Positions 24,945 to 33,453 of a stretch of DNA of 34,268 nt are shown one piece after another. The position numbers were made by a program, and so were the translations under genes. Below the pieces are notes generated by a model. The model searched no databases. It was not told where the DNA came from and saw only the letters and a list, made by a program, of their open reading frames with translations. The DNA comes from Mangrovicoccus sp. HB161399 (GTDB taxonomy: Bacteria > Pseudomonadota > Alphaproteobacteria > Rhodobacterales > Rhodobacteraceae), in NCBI RefSeq assembly GCF_013184745.1, contig NZ_JAATVU010000063.1, forward strand, positions 1 to 34,268. The letters run 5' to 3'. Position 1 is the stretch's first letter. Each line of letters starts with the position of its first letter.

Positions 24945-26580
24945 GGTCTTTCCTTGCAGTGTCGGGAAGGGAACGGCGGGCGGCGATCTCGTCGAGCCAG
25001 CCGGGAGAAAGCTGCGGCACCGCCTCGAGCAGCGCCGCGGTATAGGGGTCGGGCGGCGCGTCGAAGACATCCGCCAGCGCGCCGGACGCGACGAGCCCGC
25101 CCTGCTTCATCACCGCCACCTCGTCGGCGATGGAGGCCACCGCGCCGAAATCATGGGTGATGAACAGATAGCTCGCGCCGGTCTCGGCCTGGAGCCGGGA
25201 GAGCAGCTTCAGCACGCCTTCCGCGACCAGCGGGTCGAGCGCGCTCGTCACCTCGTCGCAGATGATCAGCCGCGGCTCGGCGGCGAGCGCGCGGGCGATG
25301 CAGACGCGCTGCTTCTGGCCGCCCGACAGCGCGCCGGGCAGGCGCGCGGCCAGCGACGGGTCGAGGTCCACCTGCCGCAGCAGCCGCGCGGTCTCTTCGC
25401 GGGCCGCCGCGCCGCGCAGCCCGCGGAACCGGGCGAGCGCCGCGCCGATCGCGGCGCCGACGCTGCGGCGCGGGTTCAGCGCCAGATCGGGCAGCTGGTG
25501 GATCAGCTGGATGTCCTTCAGCTCGGCCCGCGTCCGGCGGCGCAGCTCGGGAGCCAGATCGCGCCCGGCGAAGCGGACCGATCCGGCGCTCCAGGGCAGG
25601 AGCCCGCAGATCGCGCGGCCGAGCGTCGACTTGCCCGAGCCGCTCTCGCCGATCACCGCCAGCGTGCCGCCCTCGGGAACGGACAGCGTCAGATCGCCGA
25701 TCACCTTCATCTCGCCATAGGCCGCATCGAGTCCCCGGACCTCCAGGATCGGAGCGGCGGAGGGGCGCGGCGTCCGGACCAGCCCGCGCGCGCCGATCAG
25801 CGCCTGCGTATAGGGGCTTTTCGGCGCGTCGATCACCTGCCGGACCGGGCCGTGCTCGACCATGCGGCCATGGCGCAGCACCATGATCTCGTCCGCCATC
25901 TGCGCCACCAGCGCCAGATCGTGCGAGATGTAGAGCGCAGCCATGCCCTCTTCGCGGATCGCGCTGCGCACCGCGACGAGGACCTCGATCTGGGTGGTGA
26001 CGTCGAGCGCGGTGGTCGGCTCGTCGAATACGATGAGCCGGGGCCGCGCGCACATAGCCATCGCGGTCATCGCCCGCTGCAGCTGCCCGCCCGAGGCCTG
26101 GTGCGGGAACCGCCCGCCGAAGCGCGCCGGATCGGGCAGGCCGAGCCGGGCGAAGAGGTCGATGGCGCGGGCGCGCGCCCCGGCCCGGGACATGCCGCAG
26201 GCCAGCGCGGTCTCGATCACCTGGTCGATCAGCCGCTGCGCCGGGTTGAAGGCCGCCGCCGCCGATTGCGCGACATAGGCGACCTCCCGGCCGCGCAGCC
26301 GCCGCATGGCGCCCGGATCCAGGCGTCCCAGCGGCTGCCCGGCCAGCCGGACCTCGCCTGCCGTCATCCGCTGGCCGCCGCGCAGCACGCCGAGCGCGGC
26401 AAGGCCGAGGGTGGATTTCCCGGCGCCGGATTCGCCGATCAGCCCCAGCACCCGGCCCGGCGCCAGCTGCAGCGACACGCCGTCGATCAGCCGCAGCGGC
26501 GCGCCGCCCTTGCCCGGCGCCTCGATCTCCAGCCGGTCGATGGCGAGAAGCGGCACTTTCATCGCAGGCTCCGGCTTCAT
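24934..26580 (-). CDS. Fused dual ATPase of a peptide/opine-type ABC importer
   Basis: A 548-residue protein with both ATPase subunits (DppD- and DppF-like) in one chain, as in GsiA and YejF. Half one has Walker A GESGAGKST (49-57), signature ASGGQ (162-166, Ala replacing the usual Leu) and Walker B LIVFDEP (182-188). Half two has Walker A GESGSGKST (311-319), a Q-loop in the segment ending ALNPR, LSGGQ (418-422) and LIICDEV (438-444). The family's short tail after each half (SPYTQALI, DPYTAALL) is present. The ATG at 26580 overlaps the permease stop (ATGA). It powers the importer formed by the two upstream permeases and the binding protein. Confidence 0.92.
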   Translation of the reverse strand: MKPEPAMKVPLLAIDRLEIEAPGKGGAPLRLIDGVSLQLAPGRVLGLIGESGAGKSTLGLAALGVLRGGQRMTAGEVRLAGQPLGRLDPGAMRRLRGREVAYVAQSAAAAFNPAQRLIDQVIETALACGMSRAGARARAIDLFARLGLPDPARFGGRFPHQASGGQLQRAMTAMAMCARPRLIVFDEPTTALDVTTQIEVLVAVRSAIREEGMAALYISHDLALVAQMADEIMVLRHGRMVEHGPVRQVIDAPKSPYTQALIGARGLVRTPRPSAAPILEVRGLDAAYGEMKVIGDLTLSVPEGGTLAVIGESGSGKSTLGRAICGLLPWSAGSVRFAGRDLAPELRRRTRAELKDIQLIHQLPDLALNPRRSVGAAIGAALARFRGLRGAAAREETARLLRQVDLDPSLAARLPGALSGGQKQRVCIARALAAEPRLIICDEVTSALDPLVAEGVLKLLSRLQAETGASYLFITHDFGAVASIADEVAVMKQGGLVASGALADVFDAPPDPYTAALLEAVPQLSPGWLDEIAARRSLPDTARKDHAV

Positions 26581-27416
26581 CGGCCCGTCCTCCCGCCTGC
26601 TGCCCGGTCGCCGAGCAGGTTCACCGAAATGGCGAGCAGCGCGATGGCGGCGGCCGGAACCAGCGGCGCGATGCCGCCATAGTTCAGCGCGCCGGCATTC
26701 TCGCGCACCATGCCGCCCCAGTCGGCCATCGGCGGCTGCACCCCGAGCCCGAGAAACGACAGCGAGGCGACGAACAGGAAGGCGAAGACGAAGCGCAGGC
26801 CCGCCTCGGCGATCAGCGGCCCGGCGGCATTGGGCAGGATCTCGCAGGCGGCGATACGGAGCGTGCCCTCGCCGCGCAGCCGCGCGATGTCGACGAAATC
26901 GCGGGTCGCGAGGTCGACCCCCAGCGCGCGCGACAGCCGGAACACCCGCAGCGCGGCGAGGAAGGCGGCGACCAGGGTCAGCGTGACAAGCGAGGTGCCG
27001 GTGACCGAAAGCGCCAGCAGCGCCAGGATCAGCGGCGGCAGCGCCATGAAGAGATCGACGGTGCGGCTCATCGCCTGGTCGGCCCAACCGCCGAGCACGG
27101 CGGCCGCGAGGCCCGCGGGCACGCCGAAGGCAAAAGCCAGCGCGGTGATCGCGGCCGAGAGGCCGATGGAGACGCGCGCGCCCCAGATGATCCGCGAGAG
27201 CATGTCGCGGCCAAGCTGATCGGTGCCGAGGAGGAAGCCGTCGCCCGGCGGCTGCCAGGGCAGCGCCACCAGATCGGCCGGGTCATGGGGCGCAAGCACC
27301 GGCGCGGCAACGGCGGCGGCAAGGCAGGCAAGGCAGAAGGCGGCCGCGGCCAGCACCGGCAGGCGGGCGAAGCCGGGCGCGCGCAGGGGCGGGGCGGTGA
27401 TGTCATGCAGGCTCAT
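26577..27416 (-). CDS. ABC importer permease, DppC type
   Basis: A 279-residue inner-membrane permease. It shows the N-terminal helix (LPVLAAAAFCLACLAAAVAAPVL), the APHDPADL and LGTDQLGRDMLSRIIWGARVS segments that mark the DppC/OppC group, and the coupling-loop region RDFVDIARLRGEGTLRIAACEILPN. The ATG at 27416 follows GGAG and overlaps the upstream permease stop by four bases (ATGA); the downstream end overlaps the ATPase gene in the same way. It forms the channel with the DppB-type partner. Confidence 0.92.
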   Translation of the reverse strand: MSLHDITAPPLRAPGFARLPVLAAAAFCLACLAAAVAAPVLAPHDPADLVALPWQPPGDGFLLGTDQLGRDMLSRIIWGARVSIGLSAAITALAFAFGVPAGLAAAVLGGWADQAMSRTVDLFMALPPLILALLALSVTGTSLVTLTLVAAFLAALRVFRLSRALGVDLATRDFVDIARLRGEGTLRIAACEILPNAAGPLIAEAGLRFVFAFLFVASLSFLGLGVQPPMADWGGMVRENAGALNYGGIAPLVPAAAIALLAISVNLLGDRAAGGRTGR

Positions 27417-28360
27417 CTGGCGCTCCGGAGCCGGGGATTGAAGGCGATCGCCAGCATGTCCGCGGCCATGTTGAGGAAGATGTAGGTGGCAGCGAAGATC
27501 AGCCCGCAGGCCTGCACCACGGTGATGTCGCGCTTGGCGACCGAGTCGACCATCAGCTGGCCCATGCCGGGATAGGCGAAGATCGTCTCGACGATGATCA
27601 GCCCGACGACGATGTCCGCCAGCGTCATCACCACCACGGCCGAGACCGGGGCGGCCACGTTGGGCAGGATGTGGCGCAGCACGATCCGGCCACGCGGCAG
27701 GCCCTTCAGCATGGCGGTGCCGACATAGTCCTGCTCCATCGCCGCGACGATCGAGGCGCGGGTCATCCGCGCGACATGCGCCGTCGAGGTGACGACGAGG
27801 GTCAGCACCGGCAGGACCAGCACCTGCAGCACCTCCCAAACGCTCATGCCCGGGCGCGGAATGGAGATCGAGGGCAGCCAGTTCAGCTCCACCGCCAGCA
27901 CGGCGATGGCAACATAGGCGAAGAAGAATTCCGGCGTCGCGACCGTGACCATGGTCAGGACCAGCACCGCGCGGTCGATCCAGCTGTCGCGGAAGACCGC
28001 CGCCAGCGTGCCGAGCGCCAATGCCAGCGGCACGGCAACCGCCGCGGCGAGCCCGGCCAGCAGCAGCGTGTTGCCGAGGCGCGAGGCGATCAGCGCGCCG
28101 ATCTCGCGCCCATTGGTCAGCGACAGGCCCAGATCGCCGTGCAGGAGCCCGCCGAGCCAGGCCAGATAGCGCGCCGCCGGCGAGGCATCGAGCCCGCGCG
28201 ACAGGCGCAGCGCCTCGACGGTCTCGGGCGTGGCCGAGGCGCCGAGCAGCTTCGAGGCGAAGTCGCCCGGCATCATCTCGCCCGCGAGGAACAGGAGCAG
28301 GGTGGAGGCAAGGACGAGGAGACCCCCCGTCCCGCCCCGCCGCAGGATCAGCCTGCCCAT
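27413..28360 (-). CDS. ABC importer permease, DppB type
   Basis: A 315-residue permease with the DppB/OppB layout: a first helix (GGLLVLASTLLLFLAGEMMPGD), a periplasmic segment, then LGNTLLLAGLAAAVAVPLALALGTLAA and the coupling loop DYVGTAMLKGLPRGRIVLRHILPN. Its start overlaps the stop of the binding-protein gene (TGATG), with no separate ribosome site, so translation is probably coupled. It pairs with the DppC-type subunit. Confidence 0.92.
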   Translation of the reverse strand: MGRLILRRGGTGGLLVLASTLLLFLAGEMMPGDFASKLLGASATPETVEALRLSRGLDASPAARYLAWLGGLLHGDLGLSLTNGREIGALIASRLGNTLLLAGLAAAVAVPLALALGTLAAVFRDSWIDRAVLVLTMVTVATPEFFFAYVAIAVLAVELNWLPSISIPRPGMSVWEVLQVLVLPVLTLVVTSTAHVARMTRASIVAAMEQDYVGTAMLKGLPRGRIVLRHILPNVAAPVSAVVVMTLADIVVGLIIVETIFAYPGMGQLMVDSVAKRDITVVQACGLIFAATYIFLNMAADMLAIAFNPRLRSAR

Positions 28361-29955
28361 CAGGAGGCGAGCCAGACGCGCTCGGTGAAGCGCGCGCCCA
28401 TCAGGTACCAGGAGGGCGTCGGCATCAGGCCGCGCACCCGCGGGCTGTAGGCGTCGATGAAATCCGCGAAGACCGGGATCACGTGGCCGGCATCGGCATG
28501 GATGATCGACTGCAGCTCCCAGTACATCTCCTTGCGCTTCGCCGGGTCGAGCTCGGCGCGGGCCTCGACCAGGATGCCGTCGAACCGCGGATCCGACCAG
28601 AAGGCCTCGTTCCAGGGCGCGTCGCCGGCGAAGATCGTCGACATCAGCATGTCCACCGTGGGCCGCCCCATCCAGACGCCCGAGGTCATCTGCCGCGACG
28701 GGTTCAGCCAGATCTGGTCCCAGTAGCCATCGGCCGGCTGGCGCATCACCTCGATGCCGATGCCCGCCTCCTGCGCCGCCTGGCGGTAGAGCTGGCCGAC
28801 ATTGGCCGAGCCCGCATAGGTCGCGTCCGAGGTGTCGAGCTGCAGCGACAGGCCGTCGAGCCCGGCCTCCTTCAGGTAGTAGCGCGCCTTTTCCGGATCG
28901 TAGGGGGTCTGGCCCAGCTCGGTGTTGAACAGCGGATCGGTCGCCGCCACCGGCTGGTCGTTGCCGATCCGGCCATTGCCGCGCAGCACGATGTCGAGGA
29001 TCTTCTGCCGGTCGATGCCGTGCTTGAGCGCGCGGCGGACATTGACGTTGTCGAAGGGCGCGAGCTTGCAGTTCGCGGCATAGCTCCAGAACTGGCCGCC
29101 CGCGCTGTTGACGACCTGGGCGGCGCCGCTGCCCTTCAGCATCTCCACGGCCACCGGATCGACCAGGCCGAGCGCGTCGATCTGGCCCGACTGCAGCGCG
29201 GCGATGCGCGCCTGCGGGTCGTTCAGCACCAGGAACTCGACCTCGCCGACATGGGCGCGGCCTTCCTTCCAGTAGTTCGGGTTGCGCTCCCAGGTGGCGC
29301 GGACGCCCGGCTCGAAGGAGGTCTGGACGTAGCCGCCGGTGCCTACCGGCTTCATCCAGTTGTCGAAGCCGTCGGGCACGATGGCCATGTGGTCGCCCGA
29401 GAAGTTCCAGGGCAGGTCGGCATTGCCCGAAGCCAGGCGGATGCGGATCTGGTGGCTGCCGAGCTTCTCGACCTCCTCGATCGCGGCCATCAGCGCCTTG
29501 GCGCCGGATTGCGAGGCCTCGCCGCGGTGGCGGTTGATCGAGTAGATCACGTCGTCGGCGGTCATCGTCCGGCCGTCATGGAATTCGACGCCCTTGCGCA
29601 GGTTGAACACCCATTCCTTCGCGCCCGGCGCGGCCTCCCAGCTTTCGGCCAGCTCGGGGGCAAGCGTCTTGTCGGGGGCGATCTCGACCAGGTGGTTGAA
29701 GGTCGTGTAGGCGGCCATCACGCCGAACTCGTCCTGGCGCAGCGCCGGATCGTTGGTGTTCGAGCTGGCGCCGAGGATGCCCGCGCGCAGCGTGCCCCCC
29801 GATTGCGGCACCTCCTGGGCGCGTGCTACGCCGGGCAGCAGGAGCCCGCCCGCGCCGGAGGCGAGGCCGAAGGCGGCGGCGGATTGCAGGAGGCCGCGGC
29901 GGCTGATGGCGCGCGGTCGTGCCGGAACGGCGGCAGGGCGTTTCTGGTCGGTCAT
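28360..29955 (-). CDS. Tat-exported peptide/opine-type substrate-binding protein (SBP_bac_5)
   Basis: A 531-residue extracytoplasmic solute-binding protein of the DppA/OppA family. The N-terminus carries a twin-arginine signal (ISRRGLLQSAAAFGL...ARA, about residues 17-46), so it is probably exported folded. The mature part has FNHLVEIAPDKTLAPELAESWEA and VFNLRKGVEFHDGRTMTADDVIYSI, the classic family segment. The ATG at 29955 follows GAGGAC. It lies 69 bases after the PuuB-like gene, with a small hairpin between (29977-29993), and overlaps the permease gene. Ligands of this family include peptides, opines, nickel complexes and glutathione. With PuuA/PuuB genes next to it, an amine-containing conjugate is plausible, but this is inference. 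Confidence 0.92.
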   Translation of the reverse strand: MTDQKRPAAVPARPRAISRRGLLQSAAAFGLASGAGGLLLPGVARAQEVPQSGGTLRAGILGASSNTNDPALRQDEFGVMAAYTTFNHLVEIAPDKTLAPELAESWEAAPGAKEWVFNLRKGVEFHDGRTMTADDVIYSINRHRGEASQSGAKALMAAIEEVEKLGSHQIRIRLASGNADLPWNFSGDHMAIVPDGFDNWMKPVGTGGYVQTSFEPGVRATWERNPNYWKEGRAHVGEVEFLVLNDPQARIAALQSGQIDALGLVDPVAVEMLKGSGAAQVVNSAGGQFWSYAANCKLAPFDNVNVRRALKHGIDRQKILDIVLRGNGRIGNDQPVAATDPLFNTELGQTPYDPEKARYYLKEAGLDGLSLQLDTSDATYAGSANVGQLYRQAAQEAGIGIEVMRQPADGYWDQIWLNPSRQMTSGVWMGRPTVDMLMSTIFAGDAPWNEAFWSDPRFDGILVEARAELDPAKRKEMYWELQSIIHADAGHVIPVFADFIDAYSPRVRGLMPTPSWYLMGARFTERVWLAS

Positions 29956-29976
29956 GGTTGTCCTCGCTGTTGCACT

Positions 29977-29993
29977 GCCCCTCTTGAGGGGGC
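29977..29993 (-). terminator. Small intercistronic hairpin
   Basis: GCCCCTC-TT-GAGGGGGC in the 69-base gap between the oxidase and binding-protein genes can fold into a short GC stem. It may be a partial terminator or an mRNA stabiliser that sets the high expression usual for binding proteins. There is no T-run. Confidence 0.35.
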
Positions 29994-30024
29994 TCAGTCA
30001 CTCTTCCAGGTCGTCTCGTCCCGC

Positions 30025-31314
30025 TCAGGCCAGCCTTTCGCGGAGCGTGTAGTACCACATGCCAAGAGCCAGGGCCTGGTGGGCCGCCCATTGGCCGGCC
30101 GGCAGCCGCAGCCGCCGCACCGCGTCGAAGACGTCGAACTCGCCCATCGTGCCGGTGACCGCCCCGGCCATGATGCCGGCGACGATATGGCTGGTGGCGA
30201 TGCCGTGGCCGGAATAGCCCTCGGCGAAGAACACATTCGGCCGGATGCGCCCCAGATGCGGGATGCGGTTCGGGATGATCCCGTCCTGCCCCGACCACTG
30301 GAAGTCGATGCCGATGCCCTTCAGCCGCGGATAGGTGCGCTCGATCGCCGGGCGCAGCTCGGCGGCGATGTCGCGGGTGGCGCGGCCGGAATAGTTGGTG
30401 CCGCCGCCGAAGATCAGCCGCCTGTCGGCGGTCAGCCGGTGGTAGTCGAGCACGAAGCGGTCGTCATAGACCGCGATGTCCCGCGGGTTGATCCTGCGCG
30501 CGACCTCCTCGGGCAAAGGCTCGGTCGCGACGATGCCGAGCGCCGCCGGGAAGAGCGCGCCCTTCATCCGCCCCTGGGCCAGCCGGTGATAGGCATTCCC
30601 GGCCAGAAGGACGGTGTCGCAGGTGACCCGGCCGGCTGCAGTTTCCAGCACCGGGCGGCGGCCGTGGCGGATGCCGGTCACGCGGGTCCGCTCGAAAATC
30701 CGCACGCCCAGCGAGGCCGCGGCCTGCGCCTCGCCGATGGCCAGGTTCAGCGAATGGACATGCATGTTGCGCATGTTGAGCACGCCGCCGGTATAGAGCG
30801 GCACCTCGATCAGGCTGCGCAGTTCGTCGCCCCCGACATAGCGGACCTCGTCCCCCATGCCCTGCGCTTCCGCGGTGCGGGCCAGCTCTTTCAGCGCAGC
30901 CTCGTGCTTCGGGGTCATGGCGGCCTGCAGGTGGCCGTGCTTCAGGTCGCAGTCGATGCCGAAGCGCGCGACGCGCTCGCGGATGATCCGGTGGCCGCGC
31001 CAGCGCAGGTCCCAGATGTAGTCCGCCGTCTCCGCGCCGAGCGAGCGGCGGAACTGCCGCGCCATCGCCGCGTCGCCCGAGAGAGAGCCGGTGATCTGCC
31101 CGCCATTGCGCCCGGTGGCGCCCCAGCCGATGCGGTTCGCCTCGAGAAGCACGACGCGCAGGCCGCGCTCGGCCAGCTCGATGGCGGCGTTGATGCCGGT
31201 GAATCCGGCACCGACCACCGCGACATCGGCCTCGGCCGCGCCCTCGAGCGCCGGGAAGGGATCGTAGCGGCGCGCCGTCGCCGCGTAATAGGACGCCGTG
31301 TGGGGCTGGGTCAT
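30025..31314 (-). CDS. FAD-dependent amine oxidase, gamma-glutamylputrescine-oxidase-like (PuuB type)
   Basis: A 429-residue DAO-family flavoenzyme. It has the FAD motif VAVVGAGFTGINAAIELAERG (about residues 31-51), followed by LLEANRIGWGATGRNGGQI, which is characteristic of PuuB-like oxidases, and the C-terminal FAD-contacting segment FFAEGYSGHGIATSHIVAG. PuuB oxidises a gamma-glutamylated amine to the aldehyde, releasing ammonia and hydrogen peroxide. It follows the ligase gene by 7 bases, and the pair suggests sequential gamma-glutamylation and oxidation of an amine. The rest of the Puu route (aldehyde dehydrogenase, gamma-glutamyl hydrolase) is absent here, so the amine may not be putrescine. 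Confidence 0.88.
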   Translation of the reverse strand: MTQPHTASYYAATARRYDPFPALEGAAEADVAVVGAGFTGINAAIELAERGLRVVLLEANRIGWGATGRNGGQITGSLSGDAAMARQFRRSLGAETADYIWDLRWRGHRIIRERVARFGIDCDLKHGHLQAAMTPKHEAALKELARTAEAQGMGDEVRYVGGDELRSLIEVPLYTGGVLNMRNMHVHSLNLAIGEAQAAASLGVRIFERTRVTGIRHGRRPVLETAAGRVTCDTVLLAGNAYHRLAQGRMKGALFPAALGIVATEPLPEEVARRINPRDIAVYDDRFVLDYHRLTADRRLIFGGGTNYSGRATRDIAAELRPAIERTYPRLKGIGIDFQWSGQDGIIPNRIPHLGRIRPNVFFAEGYSGHGIATSHIVAGIMAGAVTGTMGEFDVFDAVRRLRLPAGQWAAHQALALGMWYYTLRERLA

Positions 31315-31321
31315 CGTCAGG

Positions 31322-32704
31322 TCACACCGTCCGCAGGTAGCTGTGGTATTCGAGCGCCGAGATCTCCGCCTCGAAGACCGCCAGTTCCTGCCGCTTGCAG
31401 GCGGAGAACATGGCGACGAATTCGGACGGGAAGAGCGCGGCGCAGAGCGGGCTCGCCTCGAAGGCCGCGATCATCTGGCGCCAGTCGGGCGGGATCGCCG
31501 CCGCGCCGCCCGCGCCGACATTGTTGTCCTCGCGCGGCACCGGTTCCTTCCCCGCCCCGATGCCGCGCAGCGCCGCAGCCAGGACCGCGGCCATCACCAG
31601 GTAGGGATTGGCATCCGCCCCGGCCACGCGGTGCTCTATCCGCCGCGCTGCAGGAGCCCCGCCGGGAATGCGGACCGCCGCCGTGCGGTTCTCGCACCCC
31701 CAGGAGGCGTTCACCGGCGCCAGCGTTCCGGGCCGGAGCCGCCGTGCCGAATTGCGGTGCGGCGCGAAGATCAGCGCGGTATCGTGCAGCGCCTCCAGCA
31801 GCCCCGCCACCGCATGGCGCAGGACCGGCGTGCCGTCGGGACCGCCATCGTCGAAGACATTGCGTCCCGCGCCGTCGAGCAGGCTGAAATGCATGTGCAT
31901 CCCGTTCCCGGCATGGGCCATGTAGGGCTTGGCCATGAAGGTCGCCTCCATCCCGTGGCTGCGCGCGGCATTGCGGATGATCTGCTTGAGGAACACCGCG
32001 TCATCGGCCATCCGAAGCGCATCGGCGGAATGGACGAGGTTGAACTCGTACTGGCCCGGCCCGCTTTCCGAGGTCACCGCCTCCAGCGCGATGCCGCAGG
32101 CTTCCGCGCCTTCATAGACCGCGTCGAGGAAGGGTCCGGCCCGGCCAAGCTCCTCGAGGCTGTAGATCGTGTCCCCTGCCCCGGCATGGGCCGCAGGCAG
32201 CGCTGCGACCGGCTGCGGCGCGCCCTCCGCGCCGGGGCGGATCAGGTGGAATTCCAGCTCCAGCGCAACCACCGGGACCAGCCCGGCGGCCGCGAAGCGG
32301 CCCAGGATCTCAGCCAGCACCCGGCGCGGATCGCCGAAGAAGGGCGTGCCGTCCTCGCGGCGCATCCACATCGGCACGAAGCACCCGCCGCTTCCGCTCC
32401 AGTCCAGCGGGATCGGCCCGCGCCCGGTCGGCTCGACCACCCCGTCGAGATCGCCCGCCTCGAAAAGCGGGCTGCCCGCCACGTCCGTCCCCCAGATGTC
32501 GACCCCGATGGAGGACATCGGCATCCGCATGCCCTCGGAGAGCAGCTTGGCCGATTGCGTCCCCGGCAGCCGCTTGCCCCGGAACACGCCGTTGAGGTCG
32601 CATTGCGCCGCCAGCAGGAAAGGCGGGCGGACCGGGCGTTTTTCGATATGGTCGAGGGCAGTATGGTCCAAAGCGGTCATGCGGTCGGTCCAAAGGGGCG
32701 TCAT
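31322..32704 (-). CDS. Glutamine-synthetase-like gamma-glutamyl-amine ligase (PuuA type)
   Basis: A 460-residue member of the glutamine synthetase family that lacks the signs of true GlnA. It shows the catalytic segments ALELEFHLI, SESGPGQYEFNL, NGMHMHFSL, and NASWGCENRTAAVRIPGG. Such enzymes couple glutamate to an amine using ATP (PuuA, and GlnA3/GlnA4-like ligases). The start is either ATG 32704 or ATG 32680; neither has a strong ribosome site, and the former would nearly abut the operator repeats, perhaps with a very short leader. It is the first gene of the eight-gene operon ending at 23629. The divergent GntR gene starts 87 bases away. Confidence 0.86.
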   Translation of the reverse strand: MTPLWTDRMTALDHTALDHIEKRPVRPPFLLAAQCDLNGVFRGKRLPGTQSAKLLSEGMRMPMSSIGVDIWGTDVAGSPLFEAGDLDGVVEPTGRGPIPLDWSGSGGCFVPMWMRREDGTPFFGDPRRVLAEILGRFAAAGLVPVVALELEFHLIRPGAEGAPQPVAALPAAHAGAGDTIYSLEELGRAGPFLDAVYEGAEACGIALEAVTSESGPGQYEFNLVHSADALRMADDAVFLKQIIRNAARSHGMEATFMAKPYMAHAGNGMHMHFSLLDGAGRNVFDDGGPDGTPVLRHAVAGLLEALHDTALIFAPHRNSARRLRPGTLAPVNASWGCENRTAAVRIPGGAPAARRIEHRVAGADANPYLVMAAVLAAALRGIGAGKEPVPREDNNVGAGGAAAIPPDWRQMIAAFEASPLCAALFPSEFVAMFSACKRQELAVFEAEISALEYHSYLRTV

Positions 32705-32705
32705 G

Positions 32706-32756
32706 TGTTATAAAACATGGGCCTTGTGTTATATCTTAGGAAGGGATCTTATAACA
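32706..32756. promoter_or_regulatory. TGTTATAA operator repeats in the divergent ligase/GntR promoter
   Basis: This stretch is strikingly AT-rich against the GC-rich genome. TGTTATAA occurs at 32706-32713, TGTTATA again exactly 21 bases on (32727-32733), and an inverted copy TTATAACA at 32749-32756. The first two also form an imperfect palindrome with 12-base arms around 32721 (10 of 12 matching). The 21-base spacing is two helical turns. They are probably binding sites of the adjacent GntR regulator and overlap the ligase promoter. Confidence 0.6.
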
Positions 32757-32790
32757 TGACCTATGGAAAGCGGCGTCGATCGATGAAAAA

Positions 32791-33453
32791 ATGAGCGAAT
32801 ACAAGCCAAATACGTCAGCAGATGTGCTGCATGCGAAACTGCGCCAGAGAATCTGGGAAGGAAGCTTCCTGCCCGGGGACCGCGTCTCGATCCGCGCGCT
32901 CGCGCAGGAGGAGGGCGTCAGCGTCATTCCGGTGCGCGACGCGGTGCGGCGCCTTGTGGCGGAAGGCGCCCTGTGCTTCGCCGACAGCCGGACGATCGAA
33001 GTGCCGCGGCTGAGCCTGCCCAACCACCGCGACATCCTGTTCGCGCGCATGCAGCTGGAGCCGGAGACCGCCCGGCGCGCCTTCGCCGCGCTGTCGCAGA
33101 ACGACCTGGACACGCTGGTCGGGCATGACACGGCGGTCAACCGGGCGATCGAGGCGGGCGATCTGGACGCCTACATGACCGCGAATTTCGACTTCCACTT
33201 CCACATCTACCGCAAGGCGGATGCCCCGGCGCTGTTCCGGCTGATCGAGATCCTCTGGCTGCAGTCCGGACCTTCGATGCGCTACATCGCCGGGCAGTAC
33301 CGCGCGCAGGAGATGGCGGCCGACTTCCACAAGGAGGCGACCGACGCCCTGACCCGGCGCGATTGCGACGGCTTCGTCGCCGCGCTGCGCAGCGACATAG
33401 CCCAGGGGATGGACTTCATCCGCAATGCCGAAGCGGCGGGAGACCGGCTTTAG
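32791..33453 (+). CDS. GntR-family regulator with FCD effector domain
   Basis: A 220-residue FadR-subfamily regulator. The winged helix-turn-helix is seen in LRQRIWEGSFLPGDRVSIRALAQEEGVSVIPVRDAVRRLVAEGAL (about residues 17-61). An all-helical FCD domain follows with the metal/ligand residues of the family (DFHFHIYRKAD, and a later H in DFHKEATDAL). The ATG at 32791 lacks a clear ribosome site. Two tiny open frames precede it: an ATG at 32763 with 7 codons, and ATG-AAA-AAA-TGA at 32783-32794, whose stop overlaps the start. It is divergent from the ligase operon and probably represses it and itself through the TGTTATAA repeats, released by an acid or amine ligand. Confidence 0.9.
   Translation: MSEYKPNTSADVLHAKLRQRIWEGSFLPGDRVSIRALAQEEGVSVIPVRDAVRRLVAEGALCFADSRTIEVPRLSLPNHRDILFARMQLEPETARRAFAALSQNDLDTLVGHDTAVNRAIEAGDLDAYMTANFDFHFHIYRKADAPALFRLIEILWLQSGPSMRYIAGQYRAQEMAADFHKEATDALTRRDCDGFVAALRSDIAQGMDFIRNAEAAGDRL

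Noticed and set aside
28021-31887. A nearly 1,300-codon open frame on the plus strand opposite the binding protein, oxidase and ligase genes
   Set aside because: It has no domain and a composition typical of the antisense frame of GC-rich genes; the minus-strand genes explain the sequence.
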